Below are positions 1-7,895 of a DNA stretch of 64,000 nucleotides, piece by piece. Made by a program: the position numbers and the translations under genes. The notes under the pieces are model-generated. The model worked only from the letters and a program-made list of their open reading frames with translations, was not told the origin of the DNA and did not search any database. Source of the stretch: JAJDUF01 sp965238265 (lineage in GTDB: Bacteria > Chloroflexota > UBA11872 > UBA12225 > JAJDUF01); assembly GCA_965238265.1 (NCBI GenBank), contig OZ250185.1:1860001-1924000 (forward strand). Reading direction: 5' to 3'. Numbering within the stretch: the stretch's first letter is position 1; each line of letters begins with the position of its first letter.

Positions 1-2
1 CG

Positions 3-1163
3 CGGATCGCCGAGAGCGATATGTACCTCGACCCGGACCCGGCGACGTTCGCCATCGTGCCGTGGGAAAGCGGCAATGAGAAAACCGCTCGCTTGATCTG
101 CGACGTGTACACGCCCGAAGGCAATCCTTTCCCCGGCGATCCGCGGTATGTCCTGCGCCGGGCGGTGGATACGGCGGCCGAGATGGGCTTTGTCTTCAAT
201 ACGGGGCCGGAGCTAGAGTTCTTCCTGCTGCAGCTGGACGACGCGGGCGACGTGCTCACAACGCCCCACGATGAGGGCGGCTATTTCGACCTCTCCACGG
301 ACCTCGCGGCGCAGGTCCGGCGCGACATGGTGGTTGCCCTGGAAGCGATGGGGATGAAGGTGGAGGCCTCCCACCACGAAGTTGCCACCGGCCAGCACGA
401 GATTGACTTCCAGTACGACAATGCGCTGCGGACGGCCGACCATACCGTCACGTTCCGGTACACCCTGAAGGCCATTGCGCGCCAGGCCGGCCTCTATGCC
501 ACGTTCATGCCCAAGCCCCGGTTTGGCATCAACGGGTCAGGGATGCACACGCATCAGAGCCTAGCGGACATCCACACCGGCGAGAACCTGTTCGCCGACC
601 CGACCGGCCCCTATGGTCTCTCCGACCTCGCTCGTCACTTTACCGCCGGTATCTTGGCTCATGCCCGTGGCATCTGTGCGGTGCTGGCTCCACTCGTCAA
701 CTCGTACAAGCGCCTAGTGCCCGGCTACGAAGCGCCCGTGTACGTCAGCTGGGCGCACACCAATCGCTCCGCGCTGATCCGCGTCCCCAAGCTCATCCCG
801 AACCGGCCCCAGAGCAGCCGGATCGAGCTACGGTGCCCCGATCCGAGCTGCAATCCGTACCTCGCGTTCGCCGTGATGCTGCACGCGGGCCTGGACGGTA
901 TTCGGCGCGAGCTGGAGCCGCCACTGCCCCTAGAGGAAAACCTGTACGAATTCGACCCGCTACGTTTGCAGCGGGAGCAGGTCGCGCAGCTCCCAGGCTC
1001 TCTCGGCGATGCTCTCGACGCATTGGCCGCATCCAGCCTGGCGCAAGAAGCGCTTGGCGTCCACGTCTTCGAGCGATTTATGCAGGCCAAGCGGCAGGAG
1101 CACAGTGAGTACCGCCAACAGGTAACGCAGTGGGAGCTGGATCGTTACCTGGAAATCTACTAA
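3..1163 (+). CDS. glnA: Glutamine synthetase type I, 5'-truncated by the window edge
   Basis: Catalyses ATP-dependent amidation of glutamate to glutamine in the cytosol. The reading frame is open to the window edge: the codons before the first ATG (position 21) read RIAESD, matching the conserved RIAESDM block, so about 60 residues of the N-terminal beta-grasp domain lie outside. Visible family motifs are the metal-site region around EFFLL, the HHEVATGQHEIDF block, the glycine-rich GINGSGMHTHQS block, NSYKRLVPGYEAP (ammonia and glutamate site) and NRSALIRVP (ATP/phosphate binding). No adenylylation-loop Tyr motif was recognised near the C-terminus, which fits the GSI-alpha branch, although some GSI-like enzymes act on other amines. 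A glycosyltransferase follows after a 90 bp gap. Confidence 0.93.
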   Translation, partial: RIAESDMYLDPDPATFAIVPWESGNEKTARLICDVYTPEGNPFPGDPRYVLRRAVDTAAEMGFVFNTGPELEFFLLQLDDAGDVLTTPHDEGGYFDLSTDLAAQVRRDMVVALEAMGMKVEASHHEVATGQHEIDFQYDNALRTADHTVTFRYTLKAIARQAGLYATFMPKPRFGINGSGMHTHQSLADIHTGENLFADPTGPYGLSDLARHFTAGILAHARGICAVLAPLVNSYKRLVPGYEAPVYVSWAHTNRSALIRVPKLIPNRPQSSRIELRCPDPSCNPYLAFAVMLHAGLDGIRRELEPPLPLEENLYEFDPLRLQREQVAQLPGSLGDALDALAASSLAQEALGVHVFERFMQAKRQEHSEYRQQVTQWELDRYLEIY

Positions 1164-1253
1164 TGACGCGCTCAGTCTGCACCATCCGCTGAGAGCTAAG
1201 GCGATCCGGCGGGTCAATGGTGCGAACCTGGCGGTCAGAGAGAGCCATGCTCG

Positions 1254-2414
1254 ATGAGGATTCTGCTCGCGCTGTATTACTACCGGCCCCACATGAGCGG
1301 ACTCACCATCTATGTCGAGCGCTTGGCCGCGGCCCTGGCCCGGCGCGGTCATACCGTGACCGTGCTCGCGGCGCAGCACGACGCGAGGTTGCCGCGCGAG
1401 GAATGGGCCGATGGCGTGCGTATCGTGCGCGTACCGGTGGCGCTGCGGGTGAGCAAGGGGGTGCTCATGCCCGCGCTTGGTCGCACGGCCAGCGCGTTGC
1501 TACGCGAGCACGACGTATTGAGCATCCATCTTCCCAATGTGGATGCCCCAGGGCTGACCATCCGTGGCCACCGGCAGAATAAGCCGGTCATCCTGACCTA
1601 CCATTGTGACCTGACGCTCCCGCGCAGTCCAGTCAGCTCCATCCTCGACCAGGCAATCTTCATGGCGCACTACGCCGGCGCCCGCCTTGCCGACAAGATC
1701 GTCGCCTACACCCACGATTACGCTACCCATTCGCGCTTGCTCTCGCGCTTTGACAACAAGCTGGTGGTCATTTCCCCGCCCGTCGTCATGCCGGCGCCCC
1801 CGGCGGCAGACGTGGCCGCATTCCAGGCCGAGGTGGATACTGACGGCCGGCCGGTTATTGGCATGGCCGCACGGTTCGCTACCGAAAAGGGTGTGGAGTA
1901 CCTCGTGCGGGCTATGCCGCGCTTATTGGCGCGTTTCCCTGACGCCAAGGTACTGTTCGCCGGGCCATACGAGAACGTGCTCGGCGAGCAAGCGTATTGG
2001 CAGCGGCTGCGCGAGCCTATCGCGCAGCTAGGCTCCCACTGGAAATTCCTGGGCCAGCTGGACGACCAAAGCCGGCTGCCGGTCTTTTACAGCGCGTGTG
2101 ACGTCCTCGTGGTGCCGAGTCTCAACTCCACCGAGGGATTTGCGCTTGTCCAAGTGGAAGCGATGCTGTGCGGCACGCCGGCAGTGGTGAGCAACCTGCC
2201 CGGCGTGCGCCAGCCCATCAAGATGACCGGCATGGGGGAGATCGTGGAGCCGGGTTCAGCCGCTGCGCTGTTCGAGGGACTGGAGCGAGTGCTGGCACAC
2301 CCGCAACGCTATACACGACCGCGGCCGGAGATCGAGGCGCTGTTCGACCCGGAGCGCACTGTGGACGCCTACCTGAAGCTGTTCGAGCGGGAGATTGCTC
2401 GGAGGTCAGGTTAG
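1254..2414 (+). CDS. Glycosyltransferase family 4 (GT-B fold)
   Basis: 386 aa. The N-terminus MRILLALYYYRPHMSGLTIY has the typical GT4 glycine-containing donor-domain loop. The C-terminal half carries the GMAARFATEKGVEYLV segment (start of the nucleotide-sugar domain) and the E-x7-E type motif in NSTEGFALVQVEAMLCG (about residues 290-306). The length is normal for retaining GT4 enzymes, which transfer a sugar from an NDP-sugar or phospho-donor to lipid, sugar or protein acceptors at the cytoplasmic membrane face. The acceptor cannot be inferred: no capsule or LPS genes adjoin. The start at 1254 gives the canonical N-terminus; an ATG eight bases upstream is in another frame. Confidence 0.9.
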   Translation: MRILLALYYYRPHMSGLTIYVERLAAALARRGHTVTVLAAQHDARLPREEWADGVRIVRVPVALRVSKGVLMPALGRTASALLREHDVLSIHLPNVDAPGLTIRGHRQNKPVILTYHCDLTLPRSPVSSILDQAIFMAHYAGARLADKIVAYTHDYATHSRLLSRFDNKLVVISPPVVMPAPPAADVAAFQAEVDTDGRPVIGMAARFATEKGVEYLVRAMPRLLARFPDAKVLFAGPYENVLGEQAYWQRLREPIAQLGSHWKFLGQLDDQSRLPVFYSACDVLVVPSLNSTEGFALVQVEAMLCGTPAVVSNLPGVRQPIKMTGMGEIVEPGSAAALFEGLERVLAHPQRYTRPRPEIEALFDPERTVDAYLKLFEREIARRSG

Positions 2415-2471
2415 GGCGTGTCTGCAAAGCACTGGTCGGCAGGGGGCCGGGGGGTTAGGTGCAATATCGCG

Positions 2472-2753
2472 TTAGGCTTGCAGAAACCCCTCTGCATTAA
2501 GCACGAACACCACGGCGCGAGCGGCATCCAAGGGCATATGGGCACTAGCCTCCTGCGCTTTGCAGGCAGCGCGCAGCGTCTCGATTGCCGGGTCCACTTG
2601 CTCCGGTTCGACGCCCATCAAGAGGGTCACGTTGCCGCGCCGCAGGAACCCGCCGACGGTATTGATGCGCGTGACTCGGTGCCCCTGCTCGACGAGCGCT
2701 TGAATGGCCCGCCCGGCGTCGTTGTTCTGCACGATGGCCCAGATCAGTTTCAT
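2472..2753 (-). CDS. Cyclic-di-AMP receptor-like protein (DarA/PstA, PII-like), copy 1
   Basis: 93 aa. The protein starts MKLIWAIVQNNDAG and continues with RVTRINTVGGFLRRGN, the hallmark of the DarA/PstA/YaaQ (formerly DUF970) family of PII-like trimeric proteins, whose characterised members bind c-di-AMP. The TxGGFLRxGNxT loop forms the ligand pocket in known structures. At 93 aa it lacks the long C-terminal B-loop extension seen in the second copy. It lies 125 bp downstream of that copy on the same strand, so the two may be co-transcribed. Whether this copy still binds c-di-AMP cannot be read from sequence. Confidence 0.9.
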   Translation of the reverse strand: MKLIWAIVQNNDAGRAIQALVEQGHRVTRINTVGGFLRRGNVTLLMGVEPEQVDPAIETLRAACKAQEASAHMPLDAARAVVFVLNAEGFLQA

Positions 2754-2878
2754 TGGTTGCTCGTGACCGGCGGCCGCAGCGCGTCGGGGTTCTGTGTTTC
2801 AGGATCGTGCGTTGTTGCCCGCTCGCTGCTCATTCGTACTACCACCTGAGGCTCCGTCAAATCCAGGCGCACCGCGCG

Positions 2879-3205
2879 CTAGAGCCGCTCGAACCGTTCG
2901 ATGTCCAGCACAAAGATAGTCGCCCCGCCGACCTGCACCGGGATGGGTTCCAGCGGATACGGCTCTCCGATCTCGCCGGGCGCAGTCGGCACAAAGAACT
3001 CGGAGCGCCGCTCGCAATTGTCGCGGATCAGCAGGAGCGCGCGCTGCACTTCCGACAGTTCGGTGGCAATCGCGAGGGTAGCGTTACCCTTGCGTAGGAA
3101 CCCACCCACCGTGTTGATGCGCGTGACCCGGAATCCGGCCGCGGTCAGCGCACCCGTCGCCAGACCGGCATCTTCATCCTGGACAATGGCCACGATGAGC
3201 TGCAT
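2879..3205 (-). CDS. Cyclic-di-AMP receptor-like protein (DarA/PstA, PII-like), copy 2
   Basis: 108 aa from the ATG at 3205 (MQLIVAIVQDEDAG). The frame stays open upstream, but family alignment supports this start. It has the RVTRINTVGGFLRKGN motif plus a longer C-terminal part (SEFFVPTAPGEIGEPY ... TIFVLDIERFERL), the region that forms the mobile B-loop and last strand in DarA/PstA. It is the longer and more canonical copy; the 93 aa paralogue follows on the same strand. c-di-AMP signalling through this family is typical of Firmicutes, Chloroflexota and other monoderm or related lineages. Confidence 0.92.
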   Translation of the reverse strand: MQLIVAIVQDEDAGLATGALTAAGFRVTRINTVGGFLRKGNATLAIATELSEVQRALLLIRDNCERRSEFFVPTAPGEIGEPYPLEPIPVQVGGATIFVLDIERFERL

Positions 3206-3380
3206 CGGCTCTGGCGCAGTTGGCGAATCTGTCGGGGTATCCACGCTACTTCCTAACTTACCGCTCGTGCCCGGGCATATCCATAGCCCAGCCCGATTGT
3301 ACACTAAACGGCTCGCCCAGTACCGGCGGCCGGGACATTGCTGCATCGCTCAGGTCGGCTGGCAGATGTGCCCAGAGCGC

Positions 3381-3872
3381 CTAGAACCCGGCGCGTCTCC
3401 GGGCACGGCCCAGCTGCGACATACTCAGCAGATGAGAGAGCCACCACACGGCGACCTCTACTTGGAGCGCGGCCGAGGTAATGGCCGCCGTCACCGGCCA
3501 TTCATTGACGCCCAGCACCGCGCGGGCCAGCGGTTCCAGCGCAAACCGAAACAGCAGCAAGAAGACGGGGGCGAAGACGAGTACCACCCGGTTGGACCAT
3601 TGCGAGACGCGATAGGCCGTGTGTTGCTCGACGTTCTCTGTCATCAGTTGCACGCGGATCACGTACAGCGCGAGGACGCCCAGGCCGGAAAGCAACCCGA
3701 AGGCGACCAGGCCGGCCGGTGGCAGCAACGACCGCGGCCACGAGTGCCCGGCGACCAAGAAGAGGATAGCCAGTCCCAACCCGCTGGCCCCGAACAGCAG
3801 CGCCCAGATCACGTGGTACATGAGGGCATACGTGAGCGGCTTGGGTACGTGCTCTTCACTCGCCAGCGGCAT
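3381..3872 (-). CDS. Small integral membrane protein of unknown function
   Basis: 163 aa from the ATG at 3872 (MPLASEEHVPKPL). The protein has about four hydrophobic segments: roughly residues 13-37 (YALMYHVIWALLFGASGLGL), 46-72, 95-115 and 130-150. A short basic tail, GRARRRAGF, ends it. The positive-inside distribution suggests a cytoplasmic C-terminus. The family is not recognised. It stands alone, downstream in the opposite direction from tRNA-Gln. The longer open frame upstream runs through a repeat-rich gap and was not used. Confidence 0.65.
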   Translation of the reverse strand: MPLASEEHVPKPLTYALMYHVIWALLFGASGLGLAILFLVAGHSWPRSLLPPAGLVAFGLLSGLGVLALYVIRVQLMTENVEQHTAYRVSQWSNRVVLVFAPVFLLLFRFALEPLARAVLGVNEWPVTAAITSAALQVEVAVWWLSHLLSMSQLGRARRRAGF

Positions 3873-3977
3873 CAGCCTCACTCCAGCCTCCGGGGAACAC
3901 GACCGCCCCCGGACCACTCCTATGCTCGAGTCTACCACCCCACCCGCCGCGCCGGTGCCCCACCAGCTAGGCTCCCG

Positions 3978-4053
3978 CCCTCGCCCTCCCCCATTGCGAC
4001 AGGGGAGGGAACATGCCGTCCCCCTGCCGCAGCGGGGGGACCATAGGGGGGCC
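3978..4053. repeat. Dispersed palindromic repeat, GGGGGA-hairpin family
   Basis: Two adjacent G/C hairpins: a first with arms CCCTCCCC and GGGGAGGG, and a second with arms GTCCCCCTG and CAGCGGGGGGAC followed by CATAGGGGGG. Clearly related copies lie near 7818, 9031, 19391, 25189 and 54032, in both orientations and always between genes. Confidence 0.8.
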
Positions 4054-4142
4054 TTCATTCCCTCGGCACCCTGGACTCCGGCTTGCGCCCGTGAGCATGA
4101 AGCGGCATACTTTACGGTAGTCCTCACCAACACGCTTGCCGT

Positions 4143-4213
4143 TGCCGAGTCGTCTAATGGTAAGACGCCTGACTCTGGATCAGGTAATTGGGGTTCGAGT
4201 CCCTGCTCGGCAG
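4143..4213 (+). tRNA. tRNA-Gln (anticodon CTG)
   Basis: Full cloverleaf. The 7-bp acceptor stem is TGCCGAG with CTCGGCA (4206-4212). The D-arm contains TAATGGTAAGA. The 5-bp anticodon stem is CCTGA/TCAGG around loop CTCTGGA, with anticodon CTG at 4175-4177. The T-arm is GGGTTCGAGTCCC. The discriminator base is G, as usual for tRNA-Gln. CCA is not encoded. Confidence 0.95.
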
Positions 4214-4490
4214 CCCACATCCCCTCTGTGCTAGGTCGCACCTCCTGCCCCGCTGGAGTACCCACGACCGGTCGACCGGTCCTCGGCCTTCCGCCGCCGC
4301 CTCCGGTAGGGGCGTCCCTAGTGGGCGCCCGCGCCCCCACGCCTGACGAGGTGGGCTATCGGCTGCGACTCGCCGCCAGTCACCGCTTCGACAGTAGCCC
4401 CTGCGGGCTGATTTACTTCTGACGTGCTACCTTGCACTACCCCTGATTGGGATATGGGACTGTGCAAGCTGGCGACGATAGGAGTAATAC

Positions 4491-5693
4491 ATGACCGTGG
4501 GGCTGGCACTGATCGGCTGCGGCGGGATCGCGCGAGCACACCTGAAGGGCTATGCAGCGATCCGCGCGGTCGAGCCGGAGCTGTTCGAGCTTGTCGCCGT
4601 CTGTGACGCGAACCTCGCGGCGGCTCAGGAGGTTGCTGCCGCGGCAACGGCGTGGCAGGAGCAAGCGCCAGCCGTCTTTGGCGACGTAGCCGATTTGCTG
4701 GCGGCGACCGATTGTGACGCGGCGGACATTTGCGCCCCGCACTTTCTGCATCACCGGCTCGGTATCGCCTGCCTGGACGCCGGTCTCCACGTGCAGGTCG
4801 AAAAGCCCATCGGCATCACCGTCAAGGCCACCCGCCGGCTCATTGACGCCGCGGCCCGCGCCGGGTGCTATCTTGCGACCGCCGAGAACGTCCGCCGGGA
4901 GCCAGGCCCACGCACCGCCCACTGGCTCATTCACGAGCGGCAGTTCCTCGGGACGATGCAGAGCTTCTTTGTGCAAGAAACTCGCCCGCCGAAGCGCCCG
5001 ACGGCGGATGATGCAGAGCTACCGCCGTGGGTGTGGCGCGATGATCGTCTGCTCGGCGGTGGCGGGCAAGTCTTGGACAGCGGCGCCCACTTCTGCGACA
5101 CGATCCGCTACCTGTTTGGTGACGTGGAGCAAGTCTATGGCCGCGTAGAGCAGTGGCGGCCGCGCCCGGTACGCAAGGGCGATGCGGTGGCCCACGATGA
5201 TCGGGAGGATACGTTCGTCGCGCTGCTGAACTTTGCCAGTGGGATGTCCGGTCTCTGGAGCTACGGCGCTGCCTGGCACGGACACCGGCTCAATACCGTC
5301 GTCTATTACGGTAGCGAGGGCGCGCTGGTTGATCCGGGCGACGTGTTCCACGGCCCGCGCTTGACGGCGACGGTGCAGCTTGCCGACGGCACGGTGCTAT
5401 CGCTCGCCGACCTGCACCAAGAACACCTCGCGGGGCTGGGCGCAGCCGGCCGGGCGCGTCTCTTTCCTCACGGCCTGACCGACGGCTTTGCGCTGGAGGT
5501 GTACGATTTCCTGACCGCCGTGCGCGATGACCGGCCGCCGGAAGTGACCGGGTCGGACGGCCTGCGGGCCAAGGCGATTGCCAATGCCATCTACGAGTCC
5601 AACGCGACAGGCCAAGCGGTCCGGGTCGCTGAGGTCATTGACGGGCGGATTGACGCCTACCAACGACCGATCAACGAGCGCTGGCAGATATAA
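4491..5693 (+). CDS. Gfo/Idh/MocA family oxidoreductase
   Basis: 400 aa. The N-terminal Rossmann domain begins LALIGCGGIARAHLKGY (a GxGxxA-type NAD(P) loop). The EKPIGITVKATRRL segment carries the EKP motif with the catalytic Lys of the family. The C-terminal half (GGGQVLDSGAHFCDTIRYLF) matches the alpha/beta substrate domain, with GGGQVLDSGAHFCD holding the Asp/His typical of the active site. A good ribosome site, TAGGAG, lies 6 bases before the ATG. These enzymes oxidise or reduce a sugar or cyclitol hydroxyl; the substrate is unknown. It is followed on the same strand by a second Gfo/Idh gene and an aldo/keto reductase, suggesting a sugar or inositol catabolic cluster. Confidence 0.92.
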   Translation: MTVGLALIGCGGIARAHLKGYAAIRAVEPELFELVAVCDANLAAAQEVAAAATAWQEQAPAVFGDVADLLAATDCDAADICAPHFLHHRLGIACLDAGLHVQVEKPIGITVKATRRLIDAAARAGCYLATAENVRREPGPRTAHWLIHERQFLGTMQSFFVQETRPPKRPTADDAELPPWVWRDDRLLGGGGQVLDSGAHFCDTIRYLFGDVEQVYGRVEQWRPRPVRKGDAVAHDDREDTFVALLNFASGMSGLWSYGAAWHGHRLNTVVYYGSEGALVDPGDVFHGPRLTATVQLADGTVLSLADLHQEHLAGLGAAGRARLFPHGLTDGFALEVYDFLTAVRDDRPPEVTGSDGLRAKAIANAIYESNATGQAVRVAEVIDGRIDAYQRPINERWQI

Positions 5694-5698
5694 GCGTC

Positions 5699-5728
5699 TT
5701 TGCCGCAGAGCACACAGAGTTCATTGAG
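5699..5728. repeat. CACAGAG-type dispersed repeat
   Basis: Short repeat GCAGAGCACACAGAG between the two Gfo/Idh genes. Longer copies occur at 6889-6965 and, in the opposite orientation, at 37302-37334. Confidence 0.7.
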
Positions 5729-5771
5729 AGGGGCTGTGGGTGGGGCGTGGTCTGATGCCCTAGGTGTCTGG

Positions 5772-5790
5772 ATTCCGGCTACCGGCGGAA
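5772..5790. repeat. ATTCC-palindrome (dRS3-like) repeat
   Basis: Imperfect hairpin ATTCCGGCTACCGGCGGAA, just upstream of the second Gfo/Idh gene. It belongs to the ATTCCsGC...GCsGGAAT family found at least ten times in the window. Confidence 0.7.
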
Positions 5791-5814
5791 AGACGAAATG
5801 AGGGGAGCACAGTA

Positions 5815-6888
5815 ATGACAACGGCAGGTAGTGATCGCCCAGTGCGTCTGGGCTTTGTCGGCACGGGTGGCCGCACGGTGGCCGAGCTTGTGGATTTGGT
5901 GCATATCCCGGCGGCCCGCATTAGCGCGCTCTGCGATATTGACGAGTCGCGGTGTACGTGGGCCATCGAACAAACGCTCGCGCGCCAGCCGGACGCGCCG
6001 GGAACGAACCTGGTCCGGGAGCACGCGCCGCGGACCTTTACCGACGTGCGGGACATGCTCGCCGCCGTGGACCTCGATGCCGTGTACGTCTCGCTGCCGC
6101 CGTTCGCGCATGGCGACATTGACCACGCCATCCTGGACGCCGGCAAGGCGTTCTTCGTCGAGAAACCGGTAGCGGTGAACAGCACTGTCGGGCGGGAGAT
6201 CGCCGCGCACGTCGCCGAGGCCGGGGTAGTCAGCAGCGTCGGCTACCAATCGCGCTACAGCTCGGCGGTCCAGCAGGCGCGAGCGGCGCTGGCCGGCGTG
6301 CCGCTCGGCTTAGTGGTCGCTATGCGCGTCGGGGGCCTGCCGGGGGGGCCGTGGTGGCGCGTGCAAGACCGCTCGGGGGGCATGCTCATCGAGCAGCACA
6401 CGCATGGCGTTGATCTGATGCGCCTCTTTGCCGGTGAGGCCGAGCACGTGTACGCCGCGGCCAACACGGTGCTGCTCACGGACGTACCGGACCTGGACAT
6501 TGCCGACGTGAACGCCGCGACGGTGCGCTTTCAATCGGGAGCAGTGGGCGTGATCGCGAATACCTGTGCGCTGGAGGGCGGACAGGCGCGGCCCAGCAGC
6601 ATGGCCAACTGGTCGGTGAGCCTCCAGATCATCGGCCGCGGCGTGGTCGCGGAGGTCGAGACGAGCCGCAGCGAGGTGCTGTTCGCCGGTGAGGAAGCCA
6701 AGCAGTACGTCGTCGAGCAGGGACCCAATCGGCTGATGAACGAAGCGTTCGTCCACGCCGTCCAAACGGGCGATACGGCAGCCATCCAATCGGATTATGC
6801 CGACGGCCTGCGGACGTTCGAGCTGACCTATGCGGCGCACCTGGCTGCGGAGCGCGGTGAGGTCGTCCCCGTTGGCGAGGACTATTGA
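5815..6888 (+). CDS. Gfo/Idh/MocA family oxidoreductase
   Basis: 357 aa from the ATG at 5815, preceded by GAGGGGAGC. A GTG 51 bases upstream is in frame but would make the palindromic repeat coding, so it was not used. The N-terminus VRLGFVGTGGRTVAEL is the Rossmann glycine loop, VEKPVAVNSTVGREI carries the catalytic EKP Lys, and GGMLIEQHTHGVDLMRLF corresponds to the conserved Gxx-x-D/H active-site helix. It is probably co-functional with the preceding paralogue (only modestly similar) and the aldo/keto reductase downstream. The substrate is unknown. Confidence 0.92.
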   Translation: MTTAGSDRPVRLGFVGTGGRTVAELVDLVHIPAARISALCDIDESRCTWAIEQTLARQPDAPGTNLVREHAPRTFTDVRDMLAAVDLDAVYVSLPPFAHGDIDHAILDAGKAFFVEKPVAVNSTVGREIAAHVAEAGVVSSVGYQSRYSSAVQQARAALAGVPLGLVVAMRVGGLPGGPWWRVQDRSGGMLIEQHTHGVDLMRLFAGEAEHVYAAANTVLLTDVPDLDIADVNAATVRFQSGAVGVIANTCALEGGQARPSSMANWSVSLQIIGRGVVAEVETSRSEVLFAGEEAKQYVVEQGPNRLMNEAFVHAVQTGDTAAIQSDYADGLRTFELTYAAHLAAERGEVVPVGEDY

Positions 6889-6965
6889 CTTAGCCACAGA
6901 GCACACAGAGAGCACAGAGTAGGGGGGCTAGTGACCAAACATCCTCTGTGATCTCTGTGACTCGT
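6889..6965. repeat. CACAGAG/CTCTGTG inverted repeat
   Basis: GCCACAGAGCACACAGAGAG followed after a short spacer by CCTCTGTGATCTCTGTGAC, which together can form a long hairpin. It lies between a Gfo/Idh gene and the aldo/keto reductase gene. Related sequences are at 5699 and 37302. Confidence 0.75.
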
Positions 6966-7019
6966 CCGCAGGTACAGTCGCCGAATTGGTATAACTGGCG
7001 CCGGAGGGAGGAGCCGATC

Positions 7020-7808
7020 ATGGAACGAGTAGCATACGGGCAGACGGATATTATGGTGTCGCGGCTCTGCTGGGGTACCGGGCTGATGAGCAAGCTACGC
7101 CACAATCAGACGCCGGCCGAGTCGGCGGCCATCCTGTGGCGGGGCTATGAGCTAGGTGTCAACTTCTGGGATACCGCCGACGGCTACGGGACCCATCCCC
7201 ACGTGCGCGCGGCGCTGGAGGGGCTGCCTCGCAGCGACATCGTTGTGAACACCAAGACGGGCAAGAAGGACCGCGCCGGAGCCGCCGCCGACGTGGACCG
7301 CTTTCTCCACGAGCTGGGCACCGACTACATTGACACGCTCCTCTTGCATGGCGTGGGTACGGTGGAGGAGCTGGAAGCCAGAGAAGGAGCGCTCGAGGCG
7401 CTGGTGCGGGCACGCGAGGCCGGCAAGGTGCGCGCCGTGGGCCTGTCCACGCACCTCTCGACCGGAGCGATTATGGACCGCTGCGCCGAGCACCCGGACA
7501 TTCAGGTGATCCTCACCACGGTCAACAGCGCCGGCATCATGCTGGAGAACGGCACGATGGCGGAGCACTTGCCGCTGGTCGAGCGGTGCTTCCGTGCCGG
7601 CACGGGCATCTGCCTGATGAAAACGCTAGGGCAGGACCGCCTCGCGCATATAGCCGAAGAAGCGATCGGCTATAACCTCCGTTTCCCCTATGCCCATTCG
7701 GTCTGCGTCGGCGTGAACAGCGGCCCTGAGGTGGAGTTCGCCGTTCGGGTAGCGGAAACGGTAGCGGCCGAGCAGGCCGCCCCGCTCGGCGAAGCAGCCG
7801 GGGGGTAG
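7020..7808 (+). CDS. Aldo/keto reductase family protein
   Basis: 262 aa from the ATG at 7020, with GGAGGGAGGAG just upstream; an in-frame start 72 bases earlier would overlap the repeat and was rejected. VNFWDTADGYG contains the catalytic Asp and Tyr of the AKR (beta/alpha)8 barrel, VVNTKTGK the Lys, and DYIDTLLLHGV the catalytic His region. The protein is shorter than typical 320 aa AKRs, and the usual NADPH-binding C-terminal loop appears reduced. It uses NAD(P)H to reduce aldehydes or ketones, or the reverse. Its position after two Gfo/Idh genes suggests one pathway. Confidence 0.9.
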   Translation: MERVAYGQTDIMVSRLCWGTGLMSKLRHNQTPAESAAILWRGYELGVNFWDTADGYGTHPHVRAALEGLPRSDIVVNTKTGKKDRAGAAADVDRFLHELGTDYIDTLLLHGVGTVEELEAREGALEALVRAREAGKVRAVGLSTHLSTGAIMDRCAEHPDIQVILTTVNSAGIMLENGTMAEHLPLVERCFRAGTGICLMKTLGQDRLAHIAEEAIGYNLRFPYAHSVCVGVNSGPEVEFAVRVAETVAAEQAAPLGEAAGG

Positions 7809-7817
7809 GGACATAAC

Positions 7818-7876
7818 GGCCCCCCTATAGTCCCCCCGCCATGCAGGGGGACGTGGATTCCCGCGTGCGCGGGAAC
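7818..7876. repeat. Paired palindromic repeats (GGGGGA family and ATTCCC family)
   Basis: An inverted-orientation copy of the GGGGGA hairpin (7818-7853) is followed directly by the perfect-arm palindrome ATTCCCGCGTGCGCGGGAAC at 7857-7876. They separate the convergent aldo/keto reductase and ketopantoate reductase genes and could serve as a bidirectional terminator, though no T-run is present. Confidence 0.7.
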
Positions 7877-7895
7877 GACGGAAGAGCCAATTGGT

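Noticed and set aside
2901..4046. Plus-strand open frame of 381 codons
   Set aside because: It crosses the DarA-like gene, the membrane protein gene and repeats, and its composition is not protein-like.
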